Positions 35,360 through 61,600 of a stretch of DNA of 64,000 nt are shown one piece after another; within the stretch, counting starts at the first letter, position 1; the number at the start of each line of letters is the position of its first letter. The stretch is from Dysidea avara (taxonomy: Eukaryota > Porifera > Demospongiae > Dictyoceratida > Dysideidae), in the NCBI RefSeq assembly GCF_963678975.1, contig NC_089277.1, positions 18,180,757-18,244,756 of the forward strand, given 5' to 3'. The position numbers and the translations under genes are program-made. The notes under the pieces were generated by a model. The model was not told where the DNA came from. It saw only the letters and a program-made list of their open reading frames with translations, and did no database searches.

Positions 35360-36490
35360 TAGGCCTGCGCCTATTATGCCAGAATAAGGCCACTTCAACT
35401 AAATTTCTTGTTTCTCGGACCGGCCCATAAAATTTGGAAATGAAATGTTTTTGTTCATTTTTAAATATCACGTGTTCGATCACGAGAGTTTGTGGCGTCG
35501 ATGTATTGTTGGCCATCCATATCTCATGCATGGGGCGAGCTTGGTTATTGCAAGAAGAGTTGTAAAAGCAGACTATGGATGGACGTTTGGTAATTTAGAT
35601 GTACTAACTATAACTAACAGTTTGTTATTGAACGCCCTAGTTTATGCACGTGTTGCCATAACTTCAGTTTAAAAAATTATTACCACCTATTATTATTTTA
35701 TTTATACCTTCCTACCGACCCACTTTTCAACTAGTTTCAGTCCGAGAAACAAAAGATTTAGTTGAAGTGGCATAATCTTGAGAATAATAGGTCACCAATT
35801 TCGTGAGAATAATTCTGGAATAATAGGATGGTTACAGGCATAATTTTAGAATTATCGGACGACCATGGGAATATAATAATCGGTGGAATTAGGGGTCGTG
35901 TCTCTTCTTGATTATAGAAGAAAGAGTTAAGCTACTACAAATGATAAAGATCGATATACTCTAATAGAACGCTCAAATACTCTAATAGAGCAGTCAGATC
36001 GTTTCATGTTAACAATCTGCAGACAGCATCAGGGATTTAACTGCATGATTATCTGCAATTCTGAAACTTGTACATCTTATACCAGTGTATCTTCTTCAAG
36101 TCTTTGAGCATTATTATCTACCTAACTTAGAAGCTATAAAGTAGTTACAGCATATTATTATAATATACTAATAATTAAATGCACTTGAATTATTACTGTA
36201 GATAGCTATTCTAAGTCTGCTGTAACTATTATGGATAGAAAAATGATGTGTAAGGTGGAATGCTTCATATATGGCTATTAATAATTCGGACAAAACTACT
36301 TATAGCAGACAAAACTACTTATAGCAGCATCTTGAAAACTAAGCGACTAGACACAGATATATACTGAATGAGAATAATTATGGAATAATAGGCTGGATAC
36401 AAGAATAACAAAAAGAGTAATTGGAGAATTTTTTGGGAAATTCTGTAAAGAATAATAGGTAAAATTTTGAGCATAATAGGCTCAGGCCTA
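35360..36490. mobile_element. 1.13-kb hAT-like element with 8-bp target duplication
   Basis: Ends TAGGCCTGCGCCTATTATGC and the inverse of GCATAATAGGCTCAGGCCTA, flanked by TAATTGTG at 35352-35359 and 36491-36498. Internal frames are short; no transposase motif seen. Contains two overlapping CTCTAATAGAG modules at 35949-35995. Confidence 0.9.
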
Positions 36491-36498
36491 TAATTGTG

Positions 36499-37522
36499 CA
36501 TGTGGAACAAGTGTTACAGACATGTTAAGAAAATATAGTGTGACCACTATTGACACCGATCGGCAAAACTTAGATAAAAAAGAAAAACAAAAATTGCGCT
36601 AAAGGAGATCTCCAACCCATGGCTGCTACCTATGGGCTGTAGCCCACCATGTTAACCATCTTGTAAGGACACTGTACATTTAACCCCAATGCAAAGGACA
36701 GTTTTAAGGTCCCCAGCTAGATAGATCTCCTTCTGCTACTGCAAATTAACCTCCTTATAACAGTAAAATTTCATCAAAGTCAGTTGGTCCCAAAGTATGT
36801 TTAATAGAGGTTTCACTGTAATGTGATTTATGTGCTAGTAGTATAGTGCAGGACAATTATGGCATGCTGAGTATAATATTTTGTAAATTATGTGCCCTTA
36901 GGAAATGTTTAGCTCACATGGTTAATCTCTGATGATCTCATAATATGCATTTTCCCATGTGGACAGTGAGATGATAAACAATCACATCTAATAATATGGA
37001 CTTTTGCAAGTCTCTATAATGGAATTAATTTATCATGAAATGTGATCAGATTTAAGACAATTACTTCTAAAAACTAAGTCAAGAGTTTACTATGACTGGC
37101 CAAGGATGTGGAAAATCAATCTTAATACACAGTGACAGAAAATATTAAGCACCTCTAGCTCTTAAATTCATAGATAAATATATAAGCCGCTTTGAAGTAC
37201 TGACTAGTGGCACAATCTCATGCAAAACATAGAACTAAATTACATTTAAAATTCTTGACATTCACACTAAGAGTATTATCAAGAGTTTATAATGTGTTGT
37301 TGTTATGTATTACGATGGGGGAAGGTTAGCCTAATGTTTGTCATTGTCAGTTCCAAGATATTAATATAATAGTAATAATATCAAAGGGAATACTAACTAC
37401 ATACACCATACAACAGACATGTACACTACTGAACAATAAAGAAAAAAATGATATAAAAATCAAAACATGTATATAATAAGAATTATCCACGATAATAATA
37501 ATATAATAAATATCACAATTCA
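36499..37522. other. Intergenic stretch, no feature recognised
   Basis: AT-rich sequence between the hAT-like element and the MRL stop codon. I see no coding frame with support, no RNA gene and no clear repeat. It probably includes the 3' UTR of the minus-strand MRL gene (AATAAA-like sequence lies in the AT-rich 37430-37520). Confidence 0.5.
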
Positions 37523-50990
<13,468 letters not shown>

Positions 50991-51454
50991 TTTGATAAAT
51001 TATATCAATATTGTATACTTAGTCGGTAGGAAAAACCTGATGAGAACACAACACAAAAATCATACACAAAGAGTTTGGTCTATTGCATATCACAGCCCAT
51101 TGCATACAACCACAGTGATTTTCCGGTGGTTGAAATACAAATATAAACAATGCTCACTGGCTAAAACTGCTTCTCTTTGCCTGATCAATATTAAAGTGTT
51201 GATCAAAGCGACACCACCCCTAACTAAAGGCCCAAGTTATAATCACCTCACCGTGTTAAATTCAATGGACACTTTAAGCGTGTGTAGCTACCTCTAACAC
51301 ACGACTATTCGTTTAATAACAGTAAAACGCTACACGTTAAACACACAAGTCAAACGTTTTGCCACGGTGTTTTCTTAAGTTAATTGTAAATAGCAATCGA
51401 AACACACACATAATGCAGACATATTACAGTTTAGTAACTTAACGTATAACTTAC

Positions 51455-51600
51455 TGAAATGCAGAACGATCTCGCCTTGGCGAAGAAACTAATGACACAC
51501 ATATACGCCGTACAATTATATCAAATTGAATTTCCAAATGGCTCCGGAAGGTCTAGCAATGCAACATAACCGGAGAATTACGTAAATCCGCGATAACAAA
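51455..51600 (-). promoter_or_regulatory. Probable MRL 5' UTR exon and promoter-proximal region
   Basis: On the minus strand a strong donor CA|GTAAGTTATA at 51455/51454 follows sequence with no coding sense, and acceptor-like AG sites lie between it and the ATG at 50990 (near 51015-51045). The MRL transcript probably starts in the 340 bp that separate it from the ARL13B-like stop at 51939. Inferred; no core-promoter motif was recognised. Confidence 0.4.
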
Positions 51601-51938
51601 AACTTATTAACTACCGGTTGAGTTACGTCAAATTACATCCAATAATTGCAAGCACTAGACACGATCAAATACCATATACATAAAACTTGGTATCATTCAA
51701 CTCCTTATGAATTGCTCTATCCGATTCTAGCCAAACAAAATTCGTAATTGCCATGATAATGGCGTGATGTTTGAAATGTCATTATAAAATTCTCATTTGT
51801 TATACAAAAGAATAGATACACCTTGATGAATGTAACTGGTGCTATTTCAACACCAGAAATAAATGCATAATTATGTCTATAAATGTGCATTAAAAATGAT
51901 GATTAAATCGATTAATATAATTGCCCTGCCCTCGTAGT

Positions 51939-54900
51939 TCAACTATCGGAAGATTCTTTTGCAAAATCCTACCAAATAACACACGTATTTAACAAACAAT
52001 AAAAAGGAGTTCAAATTACTCACCTCTGGTAGAAATACTTGCTGGTTTCCAGGTAACATTGGAGAGCCTATTAAAACACAGATAGGATATGATAAAACCA
52101 TTGATATCACATTATCACCATAATCAAATATGCTACAAGATAAAATCATACAAATTGACTACTTGTGGTTAGACAGGACACAATTTTAGGGGTTATATCA
52201 CTGATTGATTGAGGAAACATCAAGTGCTCACATGTTAGGAGTTAAATAAGCCAAGTACAGAGACTTGCAACCTGGCTACACTCTGGTATATTGCCTCTGG
52301 TTAATTTACAGAAGCTCCACATGAAGGGAACCAATAAGGGCTCCAGCATATGTGAGGTAGCAAGTAGTTTGTAGGATTTACAAGAGGACAAAGTTAATTC
52401 TAGCACACAGAGATAAGATACGTATGTATATATCTATGCCTGTCTGATTTAGCAGTCTGTAGCTACATATAAAGTAAGGGTAAAATGCTTAATGTGCGCT
52501 GAGTGTGCAAGGATTTTTGATACATTCCAGCATATGTTTGAAAGGCTTCAACATGACATCAGATAACTGTTAACTTATCCTAGCTACCACTAAATGATTC
52601 CTGTGAATCGGTGACACAATACTTCATTGTTAAAATGTTCACTGGGAAATCACACACACAAACATACACATAACTTATTAACAGCTGTTACTTTATGCTA
52701 CTTAGTTCCTCATTGAGTATAATTCTTAAGTATTTCTGCTAGAGCAAGCATGGTCAACTCCATGAATCAAATATCAATACATCTTATTGTGTACGTTGCA
52801 TGTGTACATTGCATGTGTGTTGTGTGTGTGCATGTGGCACGCATGTATGTAGTGTATATAGCATGCGTAGTGTATTGTACGATTCTGTATGTGTGTAGCA
52901 TGACTGTGTGTCTACGTATGTACATGTGCATGTATGACCTTCACATAGAGAACTGAAATGATTCAATGTCTTACCATTCATAGGGCTCATAAACAGATTC
53001 AATGGCAATCTCGTAGCAGGCACTGATGCAATAGTATTCTTAAAAGCTTCCATACTGTCCTCAGGAGAAACCCAAGAATTTTGTGTCACAGACATTTTAC
53101 TTTCTGAAGACAACACATCTTCATTTTCTTCCATAATGGGAGCAGTTCTATTATTCCTTTTTAAGAGTGAAGAAACTTTCCATCTCCGATTTGTTCCATC
53201 GTTACCCCTGGCTGGCAATGGCTGTAGACGCACACCATAGGGTCTTCTACCCTCTAAATGTCCATTTCCTAAGAAATCTTTGTTGTAAGCCTGTAAAATG
53301 ACAAAGATACGGACAGTAGTACAAAAGGCAACATGGAAGCTTCTGTCAGTATAAATAGAAGCTACTATATATATATATAAAATAAACAGAAGTGTCTATG
53401 TTAGACAGGACAGGTATACACTAAATGTTTACAAACAAATCATATAACCATAAAAAAGACTGCATTGGGAGCAAGAATTCTTACATACGCTGTGATGCCA
53501 TATGTTAACTACATTAAATAACCTAATCAGAAGCTGCAAATGTGAGTAAACTGTAAGTAATTGAATTTACATGCACATGTGTATACAATCAGAACGAATA
53601 CCTCGGAACCATTACTTAGTATTCTTTATTTGAGAGGACTTATACTTGATATTATGGCCTGGCTGTTTATTCCTTTCAGAAGGAAGTCTATTCGTTCCAT
53701 CCTTCAAATACTATTAATAGGCTGTATGGAATTGTACCCCCTGCGACTAAACGGGACCAGGTGTTAATATGGGACTGGCCTTAATTCGAGGCAATGTGGT
53801 AACTGCTTAGACCACTGAAATCTATGTACCAACAATGTGGCCATATTTCTTTTTCAGGGTTTCTAGATTGTGCAATGAGCAACGAAGCAGAGTGGAGTAT
53901 ATTACAGACCTATACAAATATGGTACAAGTGGGCATTACTGCACACTACATACAAGGATGAGTGTAATTTACAGACAAGAGTACAGGAGCCAAAAATATG
54001 CATTATTCAAACTTTCATGCAGCTTCTGATGTACATAGATAAGAAAGGAAATTTTAGTAACAGCTGGTCAAATATTTAAAGTGATTTCAAGCTACCCATT
54101 AGATTACAATAATTACTAGCCAAATATGAACAACACAGTTTGTTATGGTGGACCATATATGTCTGAAGATGTACCCACAATCACACTACAAGTACACACA
54201 TCTCACCTCTGGGATACCATTTAGTGTAGAGGGTTGGGGATCATTAGGACTTAGTATTGTTTTCCAACTGGGTGGGCATACCCCAGAATCTCGTCTAGGC
54301 TTTTTTAGTACTGCTAGTCTTTTATGCTGTGCAATAGTCTGTGGGAGTGGTTCATCTGATCCTTGTTGTTTACCAGGATCACTTGCTTCTAATGTTGGTT
54401 CTTGTTCTTGTTGTTGTTGCTGTACATTGTCACTGGTTTCTGTTACAAGTTGATTTTGTAGCTCTTTGTTAATATTTTCTGATCCCGACTGGTTTTGGTG
54501 TTCATTATCACTATTTGTTAGTCTCTCTGATGCCTTCTTTGTACTACCATCTACATAGTCTTCTGATGGTGGACGTTCCTTGACTGCGACTATTTCAGGA
54601 ATGTTGACTTGACCAATATTTCCAACTCTGCTATTTTCCAGGTCCTATAACACACCGATACTATTAACACTAAAACCACGTGCATGCATGTATACTAAAA
54701 TATAAGTACCTACTTATATTCATGTAGGTTTATGTTCACATGTTCTGTGTGTGTATGTACATATACATATTATATACATGATATTCAAACTTAACATCAA
54801 AAGTATGGTAGCTAACTGAAATACAGTGTAAGATAGCTAATGTACATTTTCATAGTAACAAAATTGTAAATGCTAGTAGCATCACAAAAACAGATTATAT

Positions 54901-57288
54901 ACAGACTACTCTATTAGAACAACCAGTAAAAAATAGACCAAAAGGTGTTTTTTATGGTTGTAGGTACAAGGTATGGTAGCACAAGAAAGGCTAGAAATGT
55001 AGAGAACACAATTTGAATAATAATAATTTATTAGGATCAGTACAGGTGCCCAAGACTGTGTATACATGTATGCGAGAAGTCTAGACAGATGTTATATCAA
55101 CATTGCCTACAATTGCATCTACCCATTAATTACCACAATGCGTACTTGGGGTAAGGGGGGACACCCCAATATAGTGTGAACCATACACACACACACACGC
55201 ACACACATAATGTTTCTGTGGTCCCAGTTTTACATACATGCATGTGTGCAGTGGACACTCACCTGTGCTATAGTAGACACAATTCCAGAGTCACTATCAT
55301 CATTGTCCTGTTCCCCTCCTGCGTCATTATCCTCTGCAGCTACAGCAGCTAGAGCTTCAGCCCTACAGTGTACAACACATATATTAACATATATATATAA
55401 ATGCGTTAGTATTAACATACCGTTCTCTTTCTTCTCTTATTATTCTTACTCTTTCTGCTCTCTCTCGTCTGTCTTGCGCTTCTGCTTCCCTCTAAAAAAT
55501 TGTATTACCACACTTTATAAACACGCCCTTACTAGCCCAGCCCATAACACGTATGCATTTAGTATCCTGTACAAGCATGCATGTCTCTCTATTAAAAAAA
55601 TCAACCTCTTAATGTAAAAACATACACTATTGTAAAATTATGAAGGGATTTAAATTTTACAGAAAACAGTCAACAAGGCTAAATATACCACGACTACTTG
55701 AAATATTGTACAGTGCAATTTTTTGAGGGGGGATTTTTTTTTTGCGGATCACCACCATCCAGAGGGGGGCATTTATACTCCTTCAGGGTATTTATAATAC
55801 TCAACAATGCCATTTTAATCAACCTGAATAAGTAGGTGAAACTTATTGCTACAATCATCAGGAAGAAATTCAACCAAACGTGGGTACATGGAGGGAAGAA
55901 ACCATCTTCAAAATGCCACAGAAAGCTACACTTAACAATTCTGTAATCATATGTAGCTTCTAAGTATTAGGTCATAATATATTATTTAGTTATTTATAGC
56001 AGGTACAGACTATAGTATTACCATAAACCATTATCCTACACGTACCTGTAAGGCAACATCTGCTATAACTTTTTCGTTAATCTCATTGTACTTTTCTCTG
56101 ATAGAAACCAACAACCAGTTTATACCTATACAACACATATGTATGTAAGCACACATACAATAGTATACATGGTACTGAACTGCACCTCTTCTAATAGCTG
56201 GGTCCTTCTTACCATTGTTGGCACTATACAATGCAGTACAAGGCTCCTGTGTGTAATAATTACATAAGTGTTTATGTATAGTGTATATATGAGGAGCTTA
56301 CAACTCTACAACATTCTTTGCTGTCTCCGAGAGTGTTCTCAATATCAAGGAGGTTGCATACACCGATCTCATCCACAGCATTATCGTAATCTTGTTTGTT
56401 GGCAAAACTATAATATATTAATACGTGCTTCATTACACATGCATGTATATCACTATAGCTACTACGCACATACTGTAACAAACCAGCATAATATTCTATG
56501 TATGCCTTAAGGATCTGTAGATTTAAAAAGAAAAATTGTACTCTTACTCCACAATTATATACAGTACAAGTAAACAAGTGGGTGTATGTTCTGTGTGTGT
56601 CGAGACTTACATCAAAAATGGCTTTGTTTTGATTCTACTGTCTTGTAATACTTTATGTAATTCTTCTTTGCACTCTGCCATTCTTTCATTTGTGGATGAA
56701 TCGACAACATATATTACACCATGTGACTACAAAAAATAGACAAACAAATACAATGGAGTAAAGAATTAAAAGTGATGGTGCAAGTTTCAACTATGTACAA
56801 AGTGCATAGATGAGCTATGTTCAATGTATGTTAGTTAAACATTAAGTAAAGTTGTAATATGTCAAACATAGCTGTATACTTACTTCAGCATAGTAATTAC
56901 TCCATATTCCTCTAATACGGCTACCACCACCAAGGTCTGAAATTGTGACGTTGCACTTTTTTAGTCGTACTTGAGTACTGCTGTATCCAACCGTTGAAAC
57001 TACATCCTCCTGGTTACCTGTAGTGAAGCCTCATGACACACACAGACAACAGCAAACAAACAAAACACACTAGTACTTGCTGCAAAAAAAAAACAACAAC
57101 AACAAAAGAACTACAACTCACTGTTTGTAATTACTGACAAAACGGTACTTTTTCCGGCGTTGTCTAACCCGAGAGTTACCAGTGTTACCTCTCTAGCGGA
57201 GTAGAATACTAAAATCTAGCTTAAATATATAGCGCTTATAACCAAACCTCGTGGGCGCTCTATTAAACTTCGTAGAGCAGTTCCCCAT
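51939..57288 (-). CDS. ARL13B: ARL13B-like ciliary small GTPase
   Basis: Thirteen exons: 57288-57243 (start uncertain), 57208-57122, 57017-56884, 56726-56611, 56407-56302, 56246-56186, 56125-56046, 55491-55421, 55362-55263, 54644-54207, 53290-52975, 52067-52024, 51968-51939; 542 aa, all phases consistent. ARL13B is a lipid-anchored Arf-family GTPase of the ciliary membrane and exchange factor for ARL3. Seen here: P-loop [28 protein letters not shown], the family's hallmark (Gly where most Arfs have Gln); [12 protein letters not shown]; and the coiled coil [16 protein letters not shown] after the G domain. The tail is longer than in the roughly 430-aa vertebrate protein, Gln/Ser-rich, and shows no RVxP ciliary-targeting motif. 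The first exon reads MGNCSTKF (possible myristoyl/palmitoyl anchor) but needs a 34-bp intron; an alternative start at 57301 ([11 protein letters not shown]) uses a 53-bp intron. Confidence 0.85.
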
Positions 57289-57534
57289 AGTTCAAACTCA
57301 TAGCTTTCTCATGTTTTGACTTAATATACAAACCCGCATCCGTACCTGTAACCCATAACAACACAACATAACACGAAAACAAGTGATTGTGGTTTACAGT
57401 TTATTTGAAAGTAAAAAGTTACGCACATTGCTTGTGTGATACAGAAACATCTGACGGACAAGAACAAAAACAGACGAACTGATTTTCGTGATATAAAAGG
57501 GTTGACAGCGAAAAAAAAAGGTGTCAGGGTCCCA

Positions 57535-57617
57535 TACCAGGAATGGGGTTCGAACCCATGTGTGCATACGCACATTGGATCTTAAGTCCAACGCCTTAAC
57601 CACTCGGCCACCCTGGT
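57535..57617 (-). tRNA. tRNA-Leu(UAA), copy 1
   Basis: 83 nt, class II: acceptor ACCAGGG/TCCTGGT, D arm GCCGAGTGGTTAAGGC, anticodon stem-loop TTGGA-CTTAAGA-TCCAA (anticodon TAA), long variable arm TGTGC-GTAT-GCACA, T arm ATGGG-TTCGAAC-CCCAT, discriminator A. No intron. A run of nine T (minus sense, 57511-57519) is a Pol III terminator. Identical to copy 2. Confidence 0.95.
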
Positions 57618-57802
57618 CACACCGACAAACGATAGACTTTAAGTGTGTTTTAAAGTGTAATTCGTTTTGTAGTACAAAAATGTGAATGATATTAAAACTA
57701 CAATGATTTATAAACACCAAGTGTTCTGCAGATGCCAAGGCCATATTAATATACAATGGAAATTTAATAGGACTGTCCAACGTCAAATATTGTCTTTTCC
57801 TA

Positions 57803-58185
57803 TGCACTTGTCAATTTTATGCCCCACCCTGGGGTGGTGGGGGAATACAGGGGATTTGACAAATCGTGGTGTCAAATTCCCCACTACTGGGGCAAAATCG
57901 GCTGTCAAATCCCCACTATGTCCCCACCCCCTAGTAGGGGATTTGACAACACCTCAAGGATAAACTCATATTTCATGCATGCGACTAATAATTAACCTGG
58001 TATACACCTGTAGCTAGTAAAATTATAGTGAGTACGATTTAATTGTTTAGAAATGCAACTACCAAAAATCGGTCAGTGAATTTGAGAACTGTCAATTGCC
58101 CCAGGGGTGGGGACAAGAAGTAATGTCAAATCCCCACTTGGGGTGTGGGGACGCCCGGGGGTGGGGCATGAAATTGACAAGTGCA
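57803..58185. mobile_element. 383-bp element with 27-bp inverted ends and 3-bp target duplication
   Basis: TGCACTTGTCAATTTTATGC and the inverse of GCATGAAATTGACAAGTGCA, continuing through CCCCACCC, flanked by CTA (57800-57802 and 58186-58188). The empty site TTTTCCTACATAAATACA survives at about 58643-58660. The interior repeats TGTCAAATCCCCACT and its inverse. A 3-bp duplication suggests a PIF/Harbinger- or CACTA-like source. Confidence 0.85.
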
Positions 58186-58370
58186 CTACATAAATACAAC
58201 ATACAAGTAAACAAATGAGAATTGTGGTTTACAGTTTATTTGAAAGTAAAAAGTTGCACACATTGCTTGTGTGATACAGAAACATCTGACAGACAAGAGC
58301 AAAAACAGACGAACTGATTTTCGTGATACAAAAGGGTTGACAGCGAAAACAAAAGGTGTTAGGGTCCCCA

Positions 58371-58453
58371 TACCAGGAATGGGGTTCGAACCCATGTGTG
58401 CATACGCACATTGGATCTTAAGTCCAACGCCTTAACCACTCGGCCACCCTGGT
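58371..58453 (-). tRNA. tRNA-Leu(UAA), copy 2
   Basis: Same 83-nt sequence and fold as copy 1. The downstream terminator is weaker here (TTTTGTTTT in minus sense at about 58346-58354). Lies 118 bp downstream of the GMCL1-like stop codon boundary segment 58571-58632 in the same orientation. Confidence 0.95.
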
Positions 58454-58631
58454 CACACCGACAAATGATAGACTTTAAGTGTGCTTTAAAGTGTAATTCG
58501 TTTTGTAGTACAAAAATGTGAATGATATTAAAACTGCAATGATTTATAAACAGATTACTGCAAGTGTTCTGCAGATACCAAGGCCATATTAACACTTATA
58601 TACAAAGGAAATTTAATAGGACTGTCCAACG

Positions 58632-61600
58632 TCAATATTGTCTTTTCCTACATAAATACAACATACAAGTAAACAAATGAGAATTGTTCATCAACAGTAC
58701 CTCATCTGGGGATAAATAAAGTGACAGCGTGCCAGAATCCCAGGTCTCATCTATTTCACCATAGTCACTAAAAGATACTACACTCATTCTAAAGAGATAC
58801 AAACAGTTCTAAACTATGGCAAGGCATTGTGAATGTCTTACTTTAACATGGTCAGCCTGACTGGTTGAAAACTAACTGAAGAAATACATGGTTGACTGCG
58901 TGTGTTCCTCTTCACTGACATTGTGCTACTATAATGGAGTTTATGGAACTCTACACAATTCAAAATCTCCTTGAGTGTATGTTTACACACAGAGTAACTA
59001 AGGAAAGGACTCAATACAAAGCCACCACAATAAGGGTGAAAATTTTGGTCCACACAGAGTAAAAAAGTTCTAAAACATCTGAAACTGGACAACAGGTGCA
59101 CTAATGCAACTACTGTAGAAACAACATTTCAAACTACAAAGATACAACAAATATAGCACCTTTGGTTATAACCATGAGTGTAATTCACAAGGATATCAAT
59201 CCCATATGAATATCCAGTCCATCTCCAACAGTACTGTGGCATGAGTTTAACAGTCACAATGTACATACACCATCACATGTACATCAGGCACATGCATATA
59301 AATATGACCAAGAGTTATACTCTTGATATGACGTACTACTTACATCACTGACATCTGTTAAAACTCGACCACACCGTAATGACAGGGCATCAAACTGTGC
59401 AGGTGACAGGGCTGCTGGCCTGAGGTGAGAAAAGTTCATCTCTAAATATATATCACTCCAGTATGTGTTTGCATATTCCAACAAACGTATTGAACACGCA
59501 CGTGCCCACACACGTGTGTATGCACACACATACACATATGGCACGTACATGTGCGCACACACACAGACACAGACACAGACACAACACACACACAACCTAC
59601 CCTTGATCAACACGCTGGTCTACTAGTAACATTTTCACCCACAACTTCTCATACACTGGTGACAACCAGTCTAACAAGCACAAAACACACACTCCATCAA
59701 CAGTTACACCATGATGATACTACCTTTTGGTATAATTCGGTCAGTGTTCAACACAACGATGGATCCTGGATCAGTGACTACGTGAATCAGCCGTATTTGT
59801 TTGAATGCTGGAATATATTGTTGACCATCTTCAGTGTCCAAATAATCAATGTCTGTCTCCTCTCCTACATTAATAGTGCAACCAAGAGTATATAATAACT
59901 GCTATAATAATTATACTCTTGGTGCAACGTACAGGATTGTATACATATACAATAACGTATGCTTGGAAGTAGACAAAAAAAGAAAGAAAGAAAGGGAAAA
60001 AAAAAAAAGAAAAAAAAGGCACTTTGAGGCATCGAGTAGCATAATAGGTAGATTTTTCCACACTGTAATTATTGTCACATGTGAAAATTGCATGCCATGG
60101 AAAAAGATCAACATATACGTAGCTACTCCATTTATAGTCTCGGGAGCCAAAATACTATATACTTTCCTACTATCCCATTTGCATGCAAAAGAAAAGTAGT
60201 GTCCTAGCTCACAAGATTACTTATTTAACAAACATTTGGCATTAAAGCATAAAATTGTTAATTTAGGGCTCCAGCAATACGAAGTAGTGAAACAAGAAAT
60301 ATGAACGATGGTAGCTGGTTTATGTGGGCAAATCCTTACATTGGCATGTTACCACCATCTGTTCAATGCCAAAGTAGGGATTTTCCAATATAGACTAGCT
60401 ACCACCATTCATATGTATGTCTTGTTTAGTACATTTTATCACTAAATTATTTTAAAATGGTTTATTAACTTTTTGTTCTACTGTTACATAGCATAGCTAT
60501 GACATGTATGGCTGCGACTGCTTTATTAGAGTATTTTGATCTCACTGCTGAGCTGTATTATATGCAATACATTAAAGAGACAGGTTCACTCCAACAGCAT
60601 ACCATACCCACACACCGTACCACATTATTAACTCTTTATTGGGTTGTGCCACCACAAAAGGTTGGCTATTAAACTACCAAAGTGCTGTATCTGCATACCT
60701 TCCTACTGATTGCAACTTGGCCGTGAGGGTAGTGGTCACCCAGGTTTAATTAGGGTGTGGCAGTGTGTTCTGATAGTTTAAGGGTGTGGTCCTGTGTGAT
60801 CGTTTTGTATGTGCAGCTACACATATCTATTTCCCCGTGAGCATTTCAAATAGTTTTGTGATGTCCAACTATTAAGTGTCGATATGGATATGGCTTCCTT
60901 GCATGAAGAAGATGACCATGTCATTGAGGAAGAAGGTAGACACTCATCGGGAACAGAAAAAGCACGTTCCACAAGTGAGTTAGTTATTGTAGCACGATAT
61001 GGTGGCTGTGCACTGCTCTCTAGCCTTGCAACTGTTGTCCGACAAGCAGACTAATATTATTGGTGACTGTCTCTTTAAACTCAATATCTGACTATCTGTA
61101 AATGCTGTAATTGATGTAAGAGTACATACTTTTTCTATGATGGTTTGTGTTTTTTAGAGGCAGCAATATGGGTGGCGCCCATCATTTTAGGGGGCTAAAT
61201 AGCATTACCGTAATGATTGATAACAGCTGCCAAATAAATAATGGCAAACTGAGCCTAACTCCACTCACAAACCAAAAAACTTATTGTTATCTAAATCACG
61301 GAATCTACGGCAAAAAGTTTGAGCATAACTATGAGCATAATACATGTACAGGATGTACAGTGTAGGTTGAATTTCAAACACTGAACACATAACAGGTAAA
61401 ATTAAAAGCATAACAGGTTGTTGTCTAGTAGGGTAGGAAACAACTCAAAAAAGTGCACGCTCTCATGTACATCTACAGCTTACCTAGAAGTTTAAAGTAG
61501 TCGTCGGCATTTGCAGATAACTGATGTAAATCACCATCCCATAGTGGATGTAGTTTTAAAAACAACCACTGTAAAGACAAAATATGTTTGCATTGATAAA

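Larger units (their letters stand above)
57345..58680. repeat. Local duplication carrying tRNA-Leu and a piece of the GMCL1-like 3' end
   Basis: 57345-57800 and 58190-58645 are direct copies (TTGTGGTTTACAGTTTATTT..., tRNA, ...AGGACTGTCCAACGTCAA, CTTTTCCTA), each over about 450 bp. The join to the last GMCL1-like exon shows that the unit included the end of that gene. A 383-bp element was later inserted in the first copy's border (57803-58185). Confidence 0.8.

Noticed and set aside
35445-35672. 75-codon frame as a transposase fragment
   Set aside because: It lies inside the hAT-like element but shows no hAT dimerisation or catalytic motif; judged to be chance.
57394-58595. Minus-strand frames containing RKRQY-like text near the tRNA genes
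   Set aside because: They run through the tRNA-Leu copies and duplicated fragments of the GMCL1-like 3' end; not independent genes.
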